This document shows, one piece after another, positions 1-8,911 of a DNA stretch of 28,216 bases. Source of the DNA: Acidimicrobiia bacterium (GTDB taxonomy: Bacteria > Actinomycetota > Acidimicrobiia > Spongiisociales > ZC4RG35); assembly GCA_025929005.1 (NCBI GenBank), contig JAICND010000001.1, forward strand, positions 1-28,216, given 5' to 3'. Within the stretch, counting starts at the first letter, position 1; the number at the start of each line of letters is the position of its first letter. Below the pieces are notes generated by a model. The model was not told the DNA's origin and did no database searches. It was given only the letters and a program-made list of their open reading frames with translations. Both the position numbers and the translations under genes were made by a program.

Positions 1-280
1 CGTCAAACGGGTTGGTGCCACCCCACGCCTCGGCGGAGTCGTACATGCCACGTCCACAGATCCCGGCTCCAAGACCCGCGGTGAGATCCTCGAAGAATTC
101 CCGGTCGGCCTCCGACATGCCGACGCCCGGCTCGTGCTCGGTCTCGTAGGTCCAGGGCCCACCCATCACCCAGTAGTGGAGTCTCTCGCCCCCCACCCCG
201 AGCCCGCACCCGGGCCCGTCGCCGGGGCCAGTGATGAACCCATCCACAGACGTGGTGATGGTGGCGATTACATTGCTCAC
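1..280 (-). CDS. Dihydrofolate reductase family protein (RibD C-terminal fold), 5' part only
   Basis: The gene runs off the left edge, so only about 93 N-terminal residues are visible. The reading frame begins with GTG at 280 and gives an N-terminus of the type V-I-A-T-I-T-T-S-V-D-G-F-I-T-G-P. This is the first beta strand and the SxDGFI(A/T)GP signature of the dihydrofolate reductase/RibD C-terminal superfamily. It is followed by GGERLHYW and by a G-R-x-M-Y-D segment, both usual in these stand-alone proteins. Members bind NADPH, but their substrates are mostly unknown, so no reaction is assigned. The start is supported by AGGGAG about 6 bases upstream. It lies 253 bp downstream of the glutamate dehydrogenase stop on the same strand and is probably a separate transcript. 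Confidence 0.8.
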   Translation of the reverse strand, partial: MSNVIATITTSVDGFITGPGDGPGCGLGVGGERLHYWVMGGPWTYETEHEPGVGMSEADREFFEDLTAGLGAGICGRGMYDSAEAWGGTNPFD

Positions 281-533
281 GATTCACTCCCTACGGGTCG
301 TTACCTGGAACCCGGATCACCCGATGAGCACTCGGATTGTCTGAGGGCTTCGACGAATTCAGGCACCACTCAAGCGGCACGGTAGGCGCGTGACACGCCG
401 AAAAAGCGAGTACGCCAGAGCAACCGGGGACGTGCCGTTCTCGACGGTCTTGGAGTGCGGGCACTTTCCGTTACAGCGGGCGCGATGAACGCATGTGGAT
501 CGCAGTGAGCTTCCGAGACCCTGCGGAGCCCTC

Positions 534-3500
534 CTAGGGACTCACCCCTGCCAGGGCTTCGATCTGGCCGAGGACCACCATGAAGAAGGCAAGGTCCTGG
601 TCTGACTCCAGCGAGTGGGCGAGGTGGAGGACTCGTGTCAACGCACCAGAGCGCGACGCCAGGAACGAGTCCACCGCATCGTCGCCGGACTCGTGGTCTT
701 CGGCCTCGCTCAACGCACGCTCGGCCAGTCGTCGTTGCACTCTGATCAGGTCGTCTTCGATCGTCTGACGCGCCCAGCGTTTCCACGGGTCGCCCGCCGC
801 CGTTTTGTCCAACAGGCTCACCAGGTTGTCGAGCTGAACGGCCTGTCCAATCCGGAAAAAGACTCGGCCGACCTCCACCACCGAGCGTCCGGACTGGTCG
901 GCAACCTCGAGGATGCCTGGCGCATGCACGAGGTCGCGCAACATTGCCAGTCGATGGGCCATCGCGATTGGGAAGCCTGCCTCGGCAAAATCTTCCGCGC
1001 GCTTGTGTCGATCCGCCTCCCACAGTGGTGGTCCCAAGGACGCGCCAGTTTCCTCCAACAGCTTGAACCCCGCCGCAAGACTTTCGACCCTGCCCCAGGC
1101 CAGAGTCTCGGAAGACGCCCTCAGGTAGGAGCGGGTGAGACTGGCTACCAGCCTGTCGCTGGCGTTGATTGCCTGGGTCCACATTTCAACGTCCACCGAT
1201 CCGAACTGGCGCTCGATCTCATCCCGCCGAGCGGTTCCATCCGAGACGACCTGAGCGATCCGGTGGGCGGTCACTATCTGGGGAACGGCTGCACCGGTTC
1301 GAGCCACCAGTTGTGACACGAAGGTGGACCCCTGAGTGTCGATCACCTGGTTGGCCACAATGGTGGCAACGAGCTGTCGGAGCAGCGGATGCTCAGGTAT
1401 CAGGGCTGCGAATCTGGTGGTGACCTCATCGGGGAAGTAGGCGAGCACATCTTCGGTGAGTACCCCGATCTCGGAGCTGTCGGAGGACAGCAGTGAATCC
1501 GCCAGGCTGCGCTTGGCGTAAGCGAGCATCACGCCGATCTCGGGGCGAGTCAATCCGTTTCCCGCCCGGGATCTTTCGAACATCTCTTCAGTGCTGGGAA
1601 GCCCTTCCAGCTCGCGATCCAACAGGCCGTCTTCCACGAGCGCGTGCATGAGCTGTTCGTACGAGTCCATGCGGTGTACCGAAGTGCTCTCTTCCAGGGC
1701 CAGCCGTTGCGCCTGCTCGAAGCTGTCGTGGAGTATCCGCTCGATCACGTCCTCAGCCACCCGCTCCAACAACCGATGGGACTCGTCTCGCTCGACCAAC
1801 CCCTGCCCTCGGGCGAGGCTGGTCAGGATCTTCAGGTTGACCTCGCGATCTGAGCAGTTGACACCCCCCGAGTTGTCGATGAAGTCGCTGTTGACCTTTC
1901 CGCCTGACAAGGCGTACTCGATACGACCGCGCTGGGTGAGCCCGAGGTTGCCGCCCTCGACGACCACCCGACAGCGGAGCTGCGAAGCGTTGACGCGGAC
2001 GGGATCATTGGTCTTGTCACCCACGGCCTCATTCGGCTCATCGGTCGCCTTTACGTAGGTACCGATTCCTCCGTTCCACAGAACGTCGACCGGCGCACAG
2101 AGGATGATGCGTATCAGCTCGGCTGGGGTGACGGTCGCTGCCTCGGTATGGAGAGCAGCCTGGGCTTGTGTCGACAACGAGATCTTCTTCGCGGCGCGGG
2201 AGAAGACACCGCCGCCTTTCGAGATCAGCGCATCGTCGTAGTCGGCCCAGGTCGAGCGGGGCAGGTCGAAGAGACGGCGCCGCTCTGCGAAGGAGACCGC
2301 CGGATCCGGATCCGGGTCGATGAAGACATGACGGTGATCGAACGCGGCCACGAGCTTTATCTTGTCCGACCCGAGCATCCCATTGCCGAAGACGTCACCG
2401 GACATGTCGCCGATTCCCACGGCGGTGAATGGCATCAGATGGGGGTCGGTCCCCAATTCGAGCAGGTGGCGCTCCAGTGACTTCCACGCTCCACGGGCCG
2501 TAATGCCCAAAGCCTTGTGGTCGTACCCGGTCGAGCCACCCGAGGCGAAGGCATCGTCGAGCCAGTACCCGTAGTCCCTGGCTATCTGGTTGGCGATGTC
2601 CGAAAACGTTGCAGTTCCTTTGTCGGCGGCGACCACCAGATAAGGGTCATCGTCGTCATGGACGCGGATTCCTTCAGGGTGCACCACATTGCCGCCGCTC
2701 AAGTTGTCGGTCAGGTCGAGAAGGCCTCGGATGAACGTCGAGTACGCCGAGACCACCGCCTCGCGCACCTCAGCCTGGTCGCTCGGCGGTCGGCGGAGGA
2801 CAAATCCGCCTTTAGCACCAGTGGGGACGATCACAGAGTTCTTGGTGATCTGTGCCTTGAGCAATCCGAGAACCTCGGTTCGATAGTCCTCGCGTCGATC
2901 GGACCATCGGATCCCGCCTCTGGCCAATGGCCCGGCTCGCAAGTGGATGCCCTCCACGTCACACCCCAGCACGAAGACCTCCGCGAAGGGTCGTGGGGCC
3001 GGCATGTCGGGCACCTGAGACGAGCGGAGTTTGAGCGATAGAGCCTTGCGACCGGGTTTGTAAGCGTTGGTGCGGACAGTGGCCTCGATGAGGTGGAGGA
3101 AGGTGCGCAGGATCCGGTCCTCGTCGAGTGATGGCACGTCGTCCAGCATCCCCAGCAACCCGTATCGGGCCGCCTCATACCCGGTTTCGTCGGCTTCGGG
3201 CTCGAAACGCATCTCGAACAGATCGATGAGTCGCCTGGCTATCGCAGGGTGAGACGTGAGGGTCTCGTTGACGTAATTGACCGTGAATGCCGGTCGCACC
3301 CGCTGCCAGTAGGTCCGGTAGGCACGGAGAATGGCGATCTGGGAGTGGTCGAGATCACTCACCAGGAGGAGATGGTGAAGCGAATCGGTCTCAACGTCGC
3401 CTTTCCAGACTGCGCTGAGAGCCTCCGACATGCGGGTGGCAGATCGCTCGAGATCTATCGGCCGATCATCGGGACCGAGCACACCGAAGTCGTGGACAAA

Positions 3501-5324
3501 CAGTTCATCCTCACCCGAGAGCCTGGTCGGGACTTCCTCCACGACCCGCAGGTCCATGTCCTCGAGCGCGGGGATCAACTCGGAGATAGGACGCTTCCTC
3601 CTGCCGTAGAGGGCAACCCGGGTCAATATCTCCGGCCCCCTCGACTCATTCTGGATACCCACGACGAAGGAGTGACCTCCGACTGCCAACTCGTCCAGCT
3701 TCTCGATGTCCCCGGCGGCCACGTCGAGCTCGGTGGATGTCGTGTAGTAATCGGGGAAACACTCCGCCCAGATCTGAACCAAGTCCCGCGCCTTGGCCGC
3801 ACCGTGTCGTCGCGACAGCACGTCGCCGACTCTCTCAGCCCACGACCTGGTGATCTCCCTGACCTCGGACTGGAGCTCATCGAATGCGACGTCGGGCACC
3901 TGACCTTCGTCGACCCAGACCTTGAAATGGAGATGGGCTATCTCATCGGCTTCCAAACTGAGGTTGAAGTCCACAGCCTCGCCGTTGAATCGATCGAGGA
4001 AGAGCTCCTCGAGACGTTTGACGAGACTGCTCGAGTAGCGGTCCGCGGGCATTGCCAAGAGCAGCCGCGCCGTACGATCGAGCAGGTCTCGACGCACGAA
4101 GAACCTCACCTTGTCCCCTTCACCGCGGGTGAGCAGACCCATGAGCAGCGGTCTCAGGTCGTCGAACGGCACACCGAAGAGGTCGTCCTTGGGAAAGCTC
4201 TCGAACAATGAGACGATGGCTTTATGGTCGTGGGAGCCTTCGATGAGGTCTTCGGCGCTGGCCAACTCAGCGAGCTTCTTGCGGAGGAGCGGCGTACGTG
4301 ACGCCCGCTCCATGTACGCCTTCGACGTGAAGAGACCGAGCAGGCGCGCCTCCCCCACTGTCTCACCCCCAGACCCCACGATGCGAACCCCTACATAGTC
4401 CATGCGAGCCAGCCGATGCACCGTTGACAGACGGTTGCTCTTCGATACGACCAGGAGATCTCCACTCTCGTATCGGGCTGCGAGTTGGGGAGGCAACGAC
4501 GAGAGCAAGGTCGGTTCCGCCCGCTTCGACATGGCCGACTCGGTGAGGATTCCCAGACCGGAAGCGTGGACAGCCTGTAAGGCTCTACCTTCGTCGGTAT
4601 CCATCAACTCGTACTCGCGATAACCGAGAAAGACGAAGTTGTCCTCCAGGAGCCATTCGAGGAAGGCGACCGATTCATCCACGTCTCCCACCGGGTAGTG
4701 GCCCTCTCCCCGGCGGACCAGATCGATCATTCTCGGGATGACACCGACCATGGCCCCAAAATCACTGACCGCGGCCCGTACATCGACGAGGACCCTGCGC
4801 AGTGCCTTTTCCAGAGCAGGGAGGTCCGCGTCGAAGAGGCGACGCTCGAGAACCCAATGCTGGACCGACTCGCGTTTGTCCGAAGCACGCGCCGGTCGAA
4901 CATGGGTGAGGCGTCCCTCTTCGTCGCGTTGGACGCCGATCACCGGATGAAGGACCCTGGACACGCCGAGACCGTGGGCCTGCAGTTCGTTGCCGATTGA
5001 GTCGACCAGGAACGGTCCGTCGTCGATGTTGACCTCGATGACGGTTCCGGGGCCGCCGTCTTCGTCTGCTGGCGGGTTGACGGCCCTCACGTCAATCGGC
5101 TCCGACCGCACCTCGATGAACTCGTAGAGCCCCACTACCTCGTCGTACAGATCGTCGGCTGACAGCCCCGGATCCGGGGGTACACGTCTCAGGTAGCTAC
5201 GTGCGAAACGGCTGATCAGATCGGGGAAGGGGCGGGCGTCGTCCTCAATGCGAGCGATGACCGCGTCGAGCACCGACTGGTCTCCCTTCGACCCATAGAC
5301 ATCAGTGGCAACCAAATCGCTCAC
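534..5324 (-). CDS. gdh: NAD-specific glutamate dehydrogenase, large (about 180 kDa) type
   Basis: About 1,596 residues, the usual length of the L_180 class of NAD-dependent glutamate dehydrogenases (EC 1.4.1.2), cytosolic enzymes that deaminate glutamate to 2-oxoglutarate and ammonia. The first 600 or so residues hold the ACT-like regulatory region (GPFLVDSIGNEL near residue 105). The catalytic core is recognised by LARGGIRWSDR near 800, KNSVIVPTGAKGGFVLRR near 825-842 with the active-site lysine region, GDMSGDVFGNGML near 976, VDVLWNGGIGTYVK near 1080 and VEGGNLGLTQRGRIEYAL near 1125. The remainder is the helical C-terminal domain, ending in AGVSP. The start is ambiguous: TTG at 5327 is followed at once by GTG at 5324. 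I chose GTG, and neither has a clear ribosome binding site. No frameshift or missing motif is seen. The enzyme family is close to certain; a catabolic role and allosteric control are inferred from the family. Confidence 0.96.
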   Translation of the reverse strand: MSDLVATDVYGSKGDQSVLDAVIARIEDDARPFPDLISRFARSYLRRVPPDPGLSADDLYDEVVGLYEFIEVRSEPIDVRAVNPPADEDGGPGTVIEVNIDDGPFLVDSIGNELQAHGLGVSRVLHPVIGVQRDEEGRLTHVRPARASDKRESVQHWVLERRLFDADLPALEKALRRVLVDVRAAVSDFGAMVGVIPRMIDLVRRGEGHYPVGDVDESVAFLEWLLEDNFVFLGYREYELMDTDEGRALQAVHASGLGILTESAMSKRAEPTLLSSLPPQLAARYESGDLLVVSKSNRLSTVHRLARMDYVGVRIVGSGGETVGEARLLGLFTSKAYMERASRTPLLRKKLAELASAEDLIEGSHDHKAIVSLFESFPKDDLFGVPFDDLRPLLMGLLTRGEGDKVRFFVRRDLLDRTARLLLAMPADRYSSSLVKRLEELFLDRFNGEAVDFNLSLEADEIAHLHFKVWVDEGQVPDVAFDELQSEVREITRSWAERVGDVLSRRHGAAKARDLVQIWAECFPDYYTTSTELDVAAGDIEKLDELAVGGHSFVVGIQNESRGPEILTRVALYGRRKRPISELIPALEDMDLRVVEEVPTRLSGEDELFVHDFGVLGPDDRPIDLERSATRMSEALSAVWKGDVETDSLHHLLLVSDLDHSQIAILRAYRTYWQRVRPAFTVNYVNETLTSHPAIARRLIDLFEMRFEPEADETGYEAARYGLLGMLDDVPSLDEDRILRTFLHLIEATVRTNAYKPGRKALSLKLRSSQVPDMPAPRPFAEVFVLGCDVEGIHLRAGPLARGGIRWSDRREDYRTEVLGLLKAQITKNSVIVPTGAKGGFVLRRPPSDQAEVREAVVSAYSTFIRGLLDLTDNLSGGNVVHPEGIRVHDDDDPYLVVAADKGTATFSDIANQIARDYGYWLDDAFASGGSTGYDHKALGITARGAWKSLERHLLELGTDPHLMPFTAVGIGDMSGDVFGNGMLGSDKIKLVAAFDHRHVFIDPDPDPAVSFAERRRLFDLPRSTWADYDDALISKGGGVFSRAAKKISLSTQAQAALHTEAATVTPAELIRIILCAPVDVLWNGGIGTYVKATDEPNEAVGDKTNDPVRVNASQLRCRVVVEGGNLGLTQRGRIEYALSGGKVNSDFIDNSGGVNCSDREVNLKILTSLARGQGLVERDESHRLLERVAEDVIERILHDSFEQAQRLALEESTSVHRMDSYEQLMHALVEDGLLDRELEGLPSTEEMFERSRAGNGLTRPEIGVMLAYAKRSLADSLLSSDSSEIGVLTEDVLAYFPDEVTTRFAALIPEHPLLRQLVATIVANQVIDTQGSTFVSQLVARTGAAVPQIVTAHRIAQVVSDGTARRDEIERQFGSVDVEMWTQAINASDRLVASLTRSYLRASSETLAWGRVESLAAGFKLLEETGASLGPPLWEADRHKRAEDFAEAGFPIAMAHRLAMLRDLVHAPGILEVADQSGRSVVEVGRVFFRIGQAVQLDNLVSLLDKTAAGDPWKRWARQTIEDDLIRVQRRLAERALSEAEDHESGDDAVDSFLASRSGALTRVLHLAHSLESDQDLAFFMVVLGQIEALAGVSP

Positions 5325-5496
5325 CAACTGACGGGCAGACCGCCGAGCCGTACATTCTCGAACACGTCCTGATCAGTCTCGACGTGTCGCATCGATATGC
5401 AAGCGTACCTTTACTACGCGCTCACCCTCGAGCCGTGCTTCCGTTGTGCTGCTTGTTTCGACATTCCGACCATCGTGCCGATCTCGGACCAGCTGG

Positions 5497-5811
5497 TTAG
5501 CTCGTTAGCTTCGGGCCGCCGACAAGCATCTCGATCACTGGTAAGGCGTCAGGATTCTCAGATGTCATGATCAGGCGCACTCCGCGCTCGGTGTGGGCGG
5601 CATCGATGTGGAGGAATGCACAACATGCCACCTCACGTCGCGCCAGGTCTTCGACGACCGGGGCAACCTCGGTGTCGAACGTGACTGCATAACCGCCGTC
5701 AATCCGCTCTGACGTCACCCGATGAGCAGATAGAGCCCTCCACTCGCCAATCTGGTCTCTCGACTCCCGCGCTAGTAGCGAGCACGCGATGGGGTGGGTG
5801 TTTTCCGTCAT
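5497..5811 (-). CDS. Small conserved protein with a double-cysteine motif
   Basis: 104 residues from ATG at 5811. The core has the pattern of a small actinobacterial family: an N-terminal IACSL segment (Cys10), a helix with R-x-x-x-I-x-x-W, then LARREVACCAFL (Cys63, Cys64) and a final GVRLIMTSEN...MLVGG segment. Relatives with an E-C-C-P/A-F-L motif are often found near metal or arsenic resistance genes, so thiol-based metal or metalloid handling is possible but unproven. A longer in-frame extension upstream to 5931 is arginine- and tryptophan-rich with no family resemblance, so I rejected it. No ribosome binding site is visible. It lies about 200 bp downstream of the PepSY gene on the same strand and may be read from that transcript. 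Confidence 0.7.
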   Translation of the reverse strand: MTENTHPIACSLLARESRDQIGEWRALSAHRVTSERIDGGYAVTFDTEVAPVVEDLARREVACCAFLHIDAAHTERGVRLIMTSENPDALPVIEMLVGGPKLTS

Positions 5812-6008
5812 CGCAGCACATCGTATCCAGGCCACCCACCGTCTCGAACACGCACGCCTATCCCGAACACAAGTCCAACGCTCCGGCCTCATCCAGCCCG
5901 CCACCGCCGAGGGCCTGTCCTCTTCGACCAAGTGAGTTGGAGCATCTCGCGCAGGCCAAGAACGGACAAGGCGACCCGGCGGGGACGCGAGGTTGAATCG
6001 GGTTCCGA

Positions 6009-6635
6009 TCAGTCGAAGCCGATGAAGTTGAAGTTCTCGTCGAGTTGGACGTCGACCTGGTTTCCATCGTCGAGCGTGACCTCAACTTCGTAGTAGCTCT
6101 CCTCGTCACCGACTTCCGTGGCGCTGACCCTGCCGCTCTGATCCAGCTCCTGTTCAACAACTTCGAGTGCCGTTGCGGACGCTTTGGTCAACGGGTCGCC
6201 AGTGATGGCGACGTCAAGGCCCTCATGCTGGTCATCGGCGGCGTCGTCGGCATCCCTATCCTCGTCGGCGATCGCCTCTGGGTGATCTGGCTCGTCTTCG
6301 CCGTCGTTCTCGTCGGTTTCTCTCTCCCGCTCGTCACCGACGACGTTGAAGTCCTCATCGAGTTGGACATCGACCTGGCTTCCGTCGTCGCGGGTGACTT
6401 CTACCTCGTAGTAGCTCTCCTCGTCCCCGACTTCGGTGTCGGTGACCTGACCTTCTCCGACGTGGGCGAGCGCAGCCTGCGAAGCGGCCTCGAATGCGTT
6501 TCCGGTGATGGACACGTCCGGTCCTTCGGCTGCATCCTCGGCGCTGTCGTCACCGCCGGCCATCGCCACTCCGGCGAACACAGCCAGAACTGCGATCGCC
6601 CCGGCGGCTACCAAGATTCTGCTACTTGGTTTCAC
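6009..6635 (-). CDS. Exported acidic protein with two PepSY-like domains
   Basis: 208 residues from GTG at 6635, with AGGGAG 5 bases upstream fixing this start over the longer frame. Residues 7-26 form a signal peptide or anchor (ILVAAGAIAVLAVFAGVAMA). Two homologous PepSY-like units follow at roughly 41-101 and 138-208. Each starts V-(S/A)-I-T-G and contains an identical TEVGDEESYYEVEVT block, then DG-(S/N)-QVDVQLDE-(D/N)-FN. A very acidic Asp/Glu linker separates them (about 102-137). PepSY domains are extracytoplasmic, often inhibit peptidases, and are frequently encoded beside two-component systems. Here the gene follows the kinase by 102 bp on the same strand and has its own copy of the predicted response-regulator box. 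It is probably a target or feedback partner of that system. Confidence 0.85.
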   Translation of the reverse strand: MKPSSRILVAAGAIAVLAVFAGVAMAGGDDSAEDAAEGPDVSITGNAFEAASQAALAHVGEGQVTDTEVGDEESYYEVEVTRDDGSQVDVQLDEDFNVVGDERERETDENDGEDEPDHPEAIADEDRDADDAADDQHEGLDVAITGDPLTKASATALEVVEQELDQSGRVSATEVGDEESYYEVEVTLDDGNQVDVQLDENFNFIGFD

Positions 6636-6697
6636 GATTGCTCCCTGGGAAGACGGCAACTCTTGAAGCCCATCACCCCAATCGTCTGTCATGGACC

Positions 6698-6713
6698 CTG
6701 ACTCCAGCCTGAC
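6698..6713 (-). promoter_or_regulatory. Predicted response-regulator box upstream of the PepSY gene
   Basis: On the minus strand this reads GTCAG-GCTGGA-GTCAG, two half-sites 11 bp apart. That is the direct-repeat spacing typical of PhoB/OmpR-class regulators. The core CTGACTCCAGCCTGA (plus-strand reading) recurs exactly at 8777-8791 before the response regulator. The box is about 63 bp upstream of the PepSY start, between the kinase and PepSY genes. Confidence 0.6.
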
Positions 6714-6737
6714 TCCGCCTCCAAAGCCTCCCCGCTC

Positions 6738-8078
6738 CTATTGGGAGAGAGGGAGGCGAAGTTCGAAGACAGCTCCGGCGGTCTCGGAAGTTGCCAGTCG
6801 TAGAGACCCGCCGTGGCTGTGGACGATGTAGCGTGCGATCGCCAGACCGAGACCGGATCCTCCGGTCTCCAGGGTACGGGAGTCGTCGAGACGGGTGAAC
6901 CGGTCGAATATGCGCTCGGAGTCGGATTCGGGGATTCCGGGGCCGTCATCAGCGACGGTGAGCACAGCCTCGCCTGCTTGTTCTGCCAGCGCGACGGATA
7001 CGTGTTGGTTGGCGTGGCGTTGAGCGTTCTCCAATAAGTTGCGAACCGCGCGACGGAGCTGAACGGGATCAGCATTGATGTGCGCCCCTGAAACCCCGCC
7101 CAGATCAACCGATACTCGGTTCTCTGCTTGGATCCGCTGGGCCTCGCTGATGACCAGATCGTCGAGATCCAACGCCTGCCGGATCGGCTCGGCCGCGCCC
7201 TCGTCGGCGCGGGCCAGATACAAAAGGTCCTCGACGAGCCGCTGCATCTCGATCACATCCTCGAGCAGATCCCTGTTTTCGCCCGCCGCAACGGGTTTCT
7301 CGCTGCGTGTTTCCAGCTCCAGCGCGGTACGAATGCGGGTCAGTGGGCTGCGCAGCTCGTGCGATGCGTCAGCTACGAATCTCTTCTGTCTATCGGTGGC
7401 GCTTTCGACACGGGAGAGCATCTCGTTCATGGTCACGGCGAGACGGTCGATCTCGTCGCCGGTTCCTGGTTCGGGCACGCGTCGCTGGAGCTCGTTGGGT
7501 TTGATCTCGGCGACCTCGGCGCGGATCTGCTCGACGGGACTGAGTGTTCGGTCCACCATCCACCAGATCAGCCCGGCCGAGGCCAGAATCAGAAGCGGGA
7601 GGACCACTGCGAGCGGGCCGATCAGGGATTCCGCGGCATCGGATACCACTTCGAACTCGGTCCCGACGTGAAGGACAGCGTCCTCCCCTCTTGGTCGGCT
7701 GAGCACCCGAAACGAGTCATCGTCTCCCCCGAGACCCGAGATGGTGCGAATCAGATCCGAATCACCATCAGGAAGCGCCACGGGCAACGGATCCGTACCC
7801 AAGAGGTTGGCTGTCGAAGCCATCACCCTGCCGTCGGCTGCGACCAGTTGGGCGAACCCGTCACCAGCCCCGGCCGGGAACGAGCCATCGAAGCCGGCAC
7901 CAGCAACCAGGGCGGTCAAGTCGTCGGCCCTCTGGATCAGCGCCTGGTCGATCGTCGTGGTCAGAGAAGAACGTTGCAGAGCAACGAGGACCACACCACC
8001 CAGAATCAGGATCAGGGTGAGAACACCCACTGCGACTGCGGTCACTCGGAACCGGATCCCCCGCCGCACTGGTCTCAT
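6738..8078 (-). CDS. Membrane sensor histidine kinase, HAMP/HisKA/HATPase type
   Basis: 446 residues from ATG at 8078, which overlaps the response-regulator stop in an ATGA arrangement. This coupling fixes the start against the longer upstream frame. TM1 is about 11-34 and TM2 about 150-172, enclosing an extracytoplasmic sensor of roughly 115 residues. A HAMP linker follows, then the HisKA H-box FVADASHELRSPLTRIR with the phospho-accepting His near 240. The ATPase part shows the N-box NLLENAQRHAN, the G1 box VADDGPGIPES, a DRFTR F-box and the G2 box GGSGLGLAIARYIV. It autophosphorylates and passes phosphate to the adjacent regulator. The stimulus is unknown; the neighbouring exported PepSY protein and lipoprotein suggest an envelope signal. 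Confidence 0.95.
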   Translation of the reverse strand: MRPVRRGIRFRVTAVAVGVLTLILILGGVVLVALQRSSLTTTIDQALIQRADDLTALVAGAGFDGSFPAGAGDGFAQLVAADGRVMASTANLLGTDPLPVALPDGDSDLIRTISGLGGDDDSFRVLSRPRGEDAVLHVGTEFEVVSDAAESLIGPLAVVLPLLILASAGLIWWMVDRTLSPVEQIRAEVAEIKPNELQRRVPEPGTGDEIDRLAVTMNEMLSRVESATDRQKRFVADASHELRSPLTRIRTALELETRSEKPVAAGENRDLLEDVIEMQRLVEDLLYLARADEGAAEPIRQALDLDDLVISEAQRIQAENRVSVDLGGVSGAHINADPVQLRRAVRNLLENAQRHANQHVSVALAEQAGEAVLTVADDGPGIPESDSERIFDRFTRLDDSRTLETGGSGLGLAIARYIVHSHGGSLRLATSETAGAVFELRLPLSQ

Positions 8079-8752
8079 CCGCCGTCGGCCCGCAGACGGT
8101 AGCCAGCACCACGCACCGTCTCGATGGCACCACGGTCGAACGGTTCGTCGATCCGGGTCCGGAGGCGACGGATGTACACCTCGACGATGTTGGGATCTCC
8201 CTCGAACCCGAACTCCCACACCCCATCCAGGACCTCCAACCTGGAGACGACCTGGTCTTGGCGTCGCATCAGGAACTCCAAGACGTCGAACTGCCGTGCC
8301 GTCAAACCAACTTCCACCTCACCACGCCACACCCGACGCTGGGCTGGGTCCAGACGGAGATCCCCGGCTTCCAACGAAACCGGACCTCTCCCCGACGTTC
8401 GCCGAAGAAGAGCCCGGATTCGGGCCACCAGCACCACAAACGAGAACGGCTTGGTCAGGTAGTCGTCGGCTCCTGTGTCCAATGCCTCAGCCTCGTCGTG
8501 CTCGCCGTCCTTGGCGGTGAGCATCAGGATCGGCGTCCAATCCCCTGCTTCTCGGAGATCAGCACAGATCTGGTAGCCATTGCGGCCCGGCAGCATGATG
8601 TCGAGAACGATCACGTCATAAGACCCCTCGGTCGCCAGCCACAGACCATCCTTCCCGTCCAGAGCAACATCCACCGTGAAACTCTCGGCTTCGAGTCCCC
8701 TTTTCACCAGCGAGGAAATTCTCTTGTCATCCTCGACCAACAGAACCTTCAT
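8075..8752 (-). CDS. OmpR/PhoB-family response regulator
   Basis: 225 residues, the standard size. The receiver domain shows MKVLLVEDDKR at the N-terminus (acidic pair near 8-9), VIVLDIMLPGRNGYQ with phospho-acceptor Asp51, MLTAKD with the switch Thr, and DYLTKPFSF with the conserved Lys. The C-terminal winged helix contains LTARQFDVLEFLM, VYIRRLRTRID and TVRGAGYRL. The start at ATG 8752 begins exactly at the family N-terminus; the longer frame to 8815 adds unrelated residues. A weak GGAG lies just upstream. The matching direct-repeat box sits 24 bp upstream of this start, so autoregulation is likely. Confidence 0.96.
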   Translation of the reverse strand: MKVLLVEDDKRISSLVKRGLEAESFTVDVALDGKDGLWLATEGSYDVIVLDIMLPGRNGYQICADLREAGDWTPILMLTAKDGEHDEAEALDTGADDYLTKPFSFVVLVARIRALLRRTSGRGPVSLEAGDLRLDPAQRRVWRGEVEVGLTARQFDVLEFLMRRQDQVVSRLEVLDGVWEFGFEGDPNIVEVYIRRLRTRIDEPFDRGAIETVRGAGYRLRADGG

Positions 8753-8776
8753 CGCTCCAATTGCTACCACTACGAA

Positions 8777-8792
8777 CTGACTCCAGCCTGAA
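8777..8792 (-). promoter_or_regulatory. Predicted response-regulator box upstream of the regulator-kinase operon
   Basis: Minus-strand reading is TTCAG-GCTGGA-GTCAG, half-sites 11 bp apart. It shares 15 identical bases with the box at 6698-6712. It lies 25-40 bp upstream of the response-regulator ATG, about where an activator would overlap a -35 element of a short-leader transcript. Confidence 0.6.
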
Positions 8793-8872
8793 CCGCAGCT
8801 GACGAGGGTTGTCATGAATCCGGCACTATCAGCTGGCTGCAGGAAGCCCCGCCCCCTTTCACCGTGTCAGGG

Positions 8873-8888
8873 TTCAGCGGGAAGTCAG
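8873..8888 (+). promoter_or_regulatory. Predicted response-regulator box and promoter of the lipoprotein gene
   Basis: On the plus strand, TTCAG-CGGGAA-GTCAG repeats the same half-sites with the same 11-bp spacing, facing the divergent lipoprotein gene; a further GTCAG lies at 8866. A -10-like GAGAAT at 8899-8904 would start transcription close to the ATG at 8912, giving a leaderless or nearly leaderless message. This agrees with the missing ribosome binding site there. Confidence 0.55.
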
Positions 8889-8911
8889 GATGCCGGTTGA
8901 GAATCGACGAG

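Noticed and set aside
370..1316. Long frames on both strands (minus 370-1182, plus 615-1316) over the 3' end of the glutamate dehydrogenase gene
   Set aside because: They are frame shadows of a well-conserved gene; the translations are Arg/Pro-rich or low in conservation and have no ribosome binding sites.
3249..4211. 320-codon plus-strand frame opposite the glutamate dehydrogenase gene
   Set aside because: Antisense to conserved ACT/catalytic sequence; GC-driven absence of stops explains it.
6045..6701. Plus-strand frame opposite the PepSY gene with hydrophobic-looking stretches
   Set aside because: The hydrophobicity is the mirror of Asp/Glu codons on the real strand; the minus-strand gene has a signal peptide, ribosome binding site and repeated domain.
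7128..8102. 324-codon plus-strand frame opposite the histidine kinase
   Set aside because: The minus strand has all kinase motifs; the antisense frame has none.
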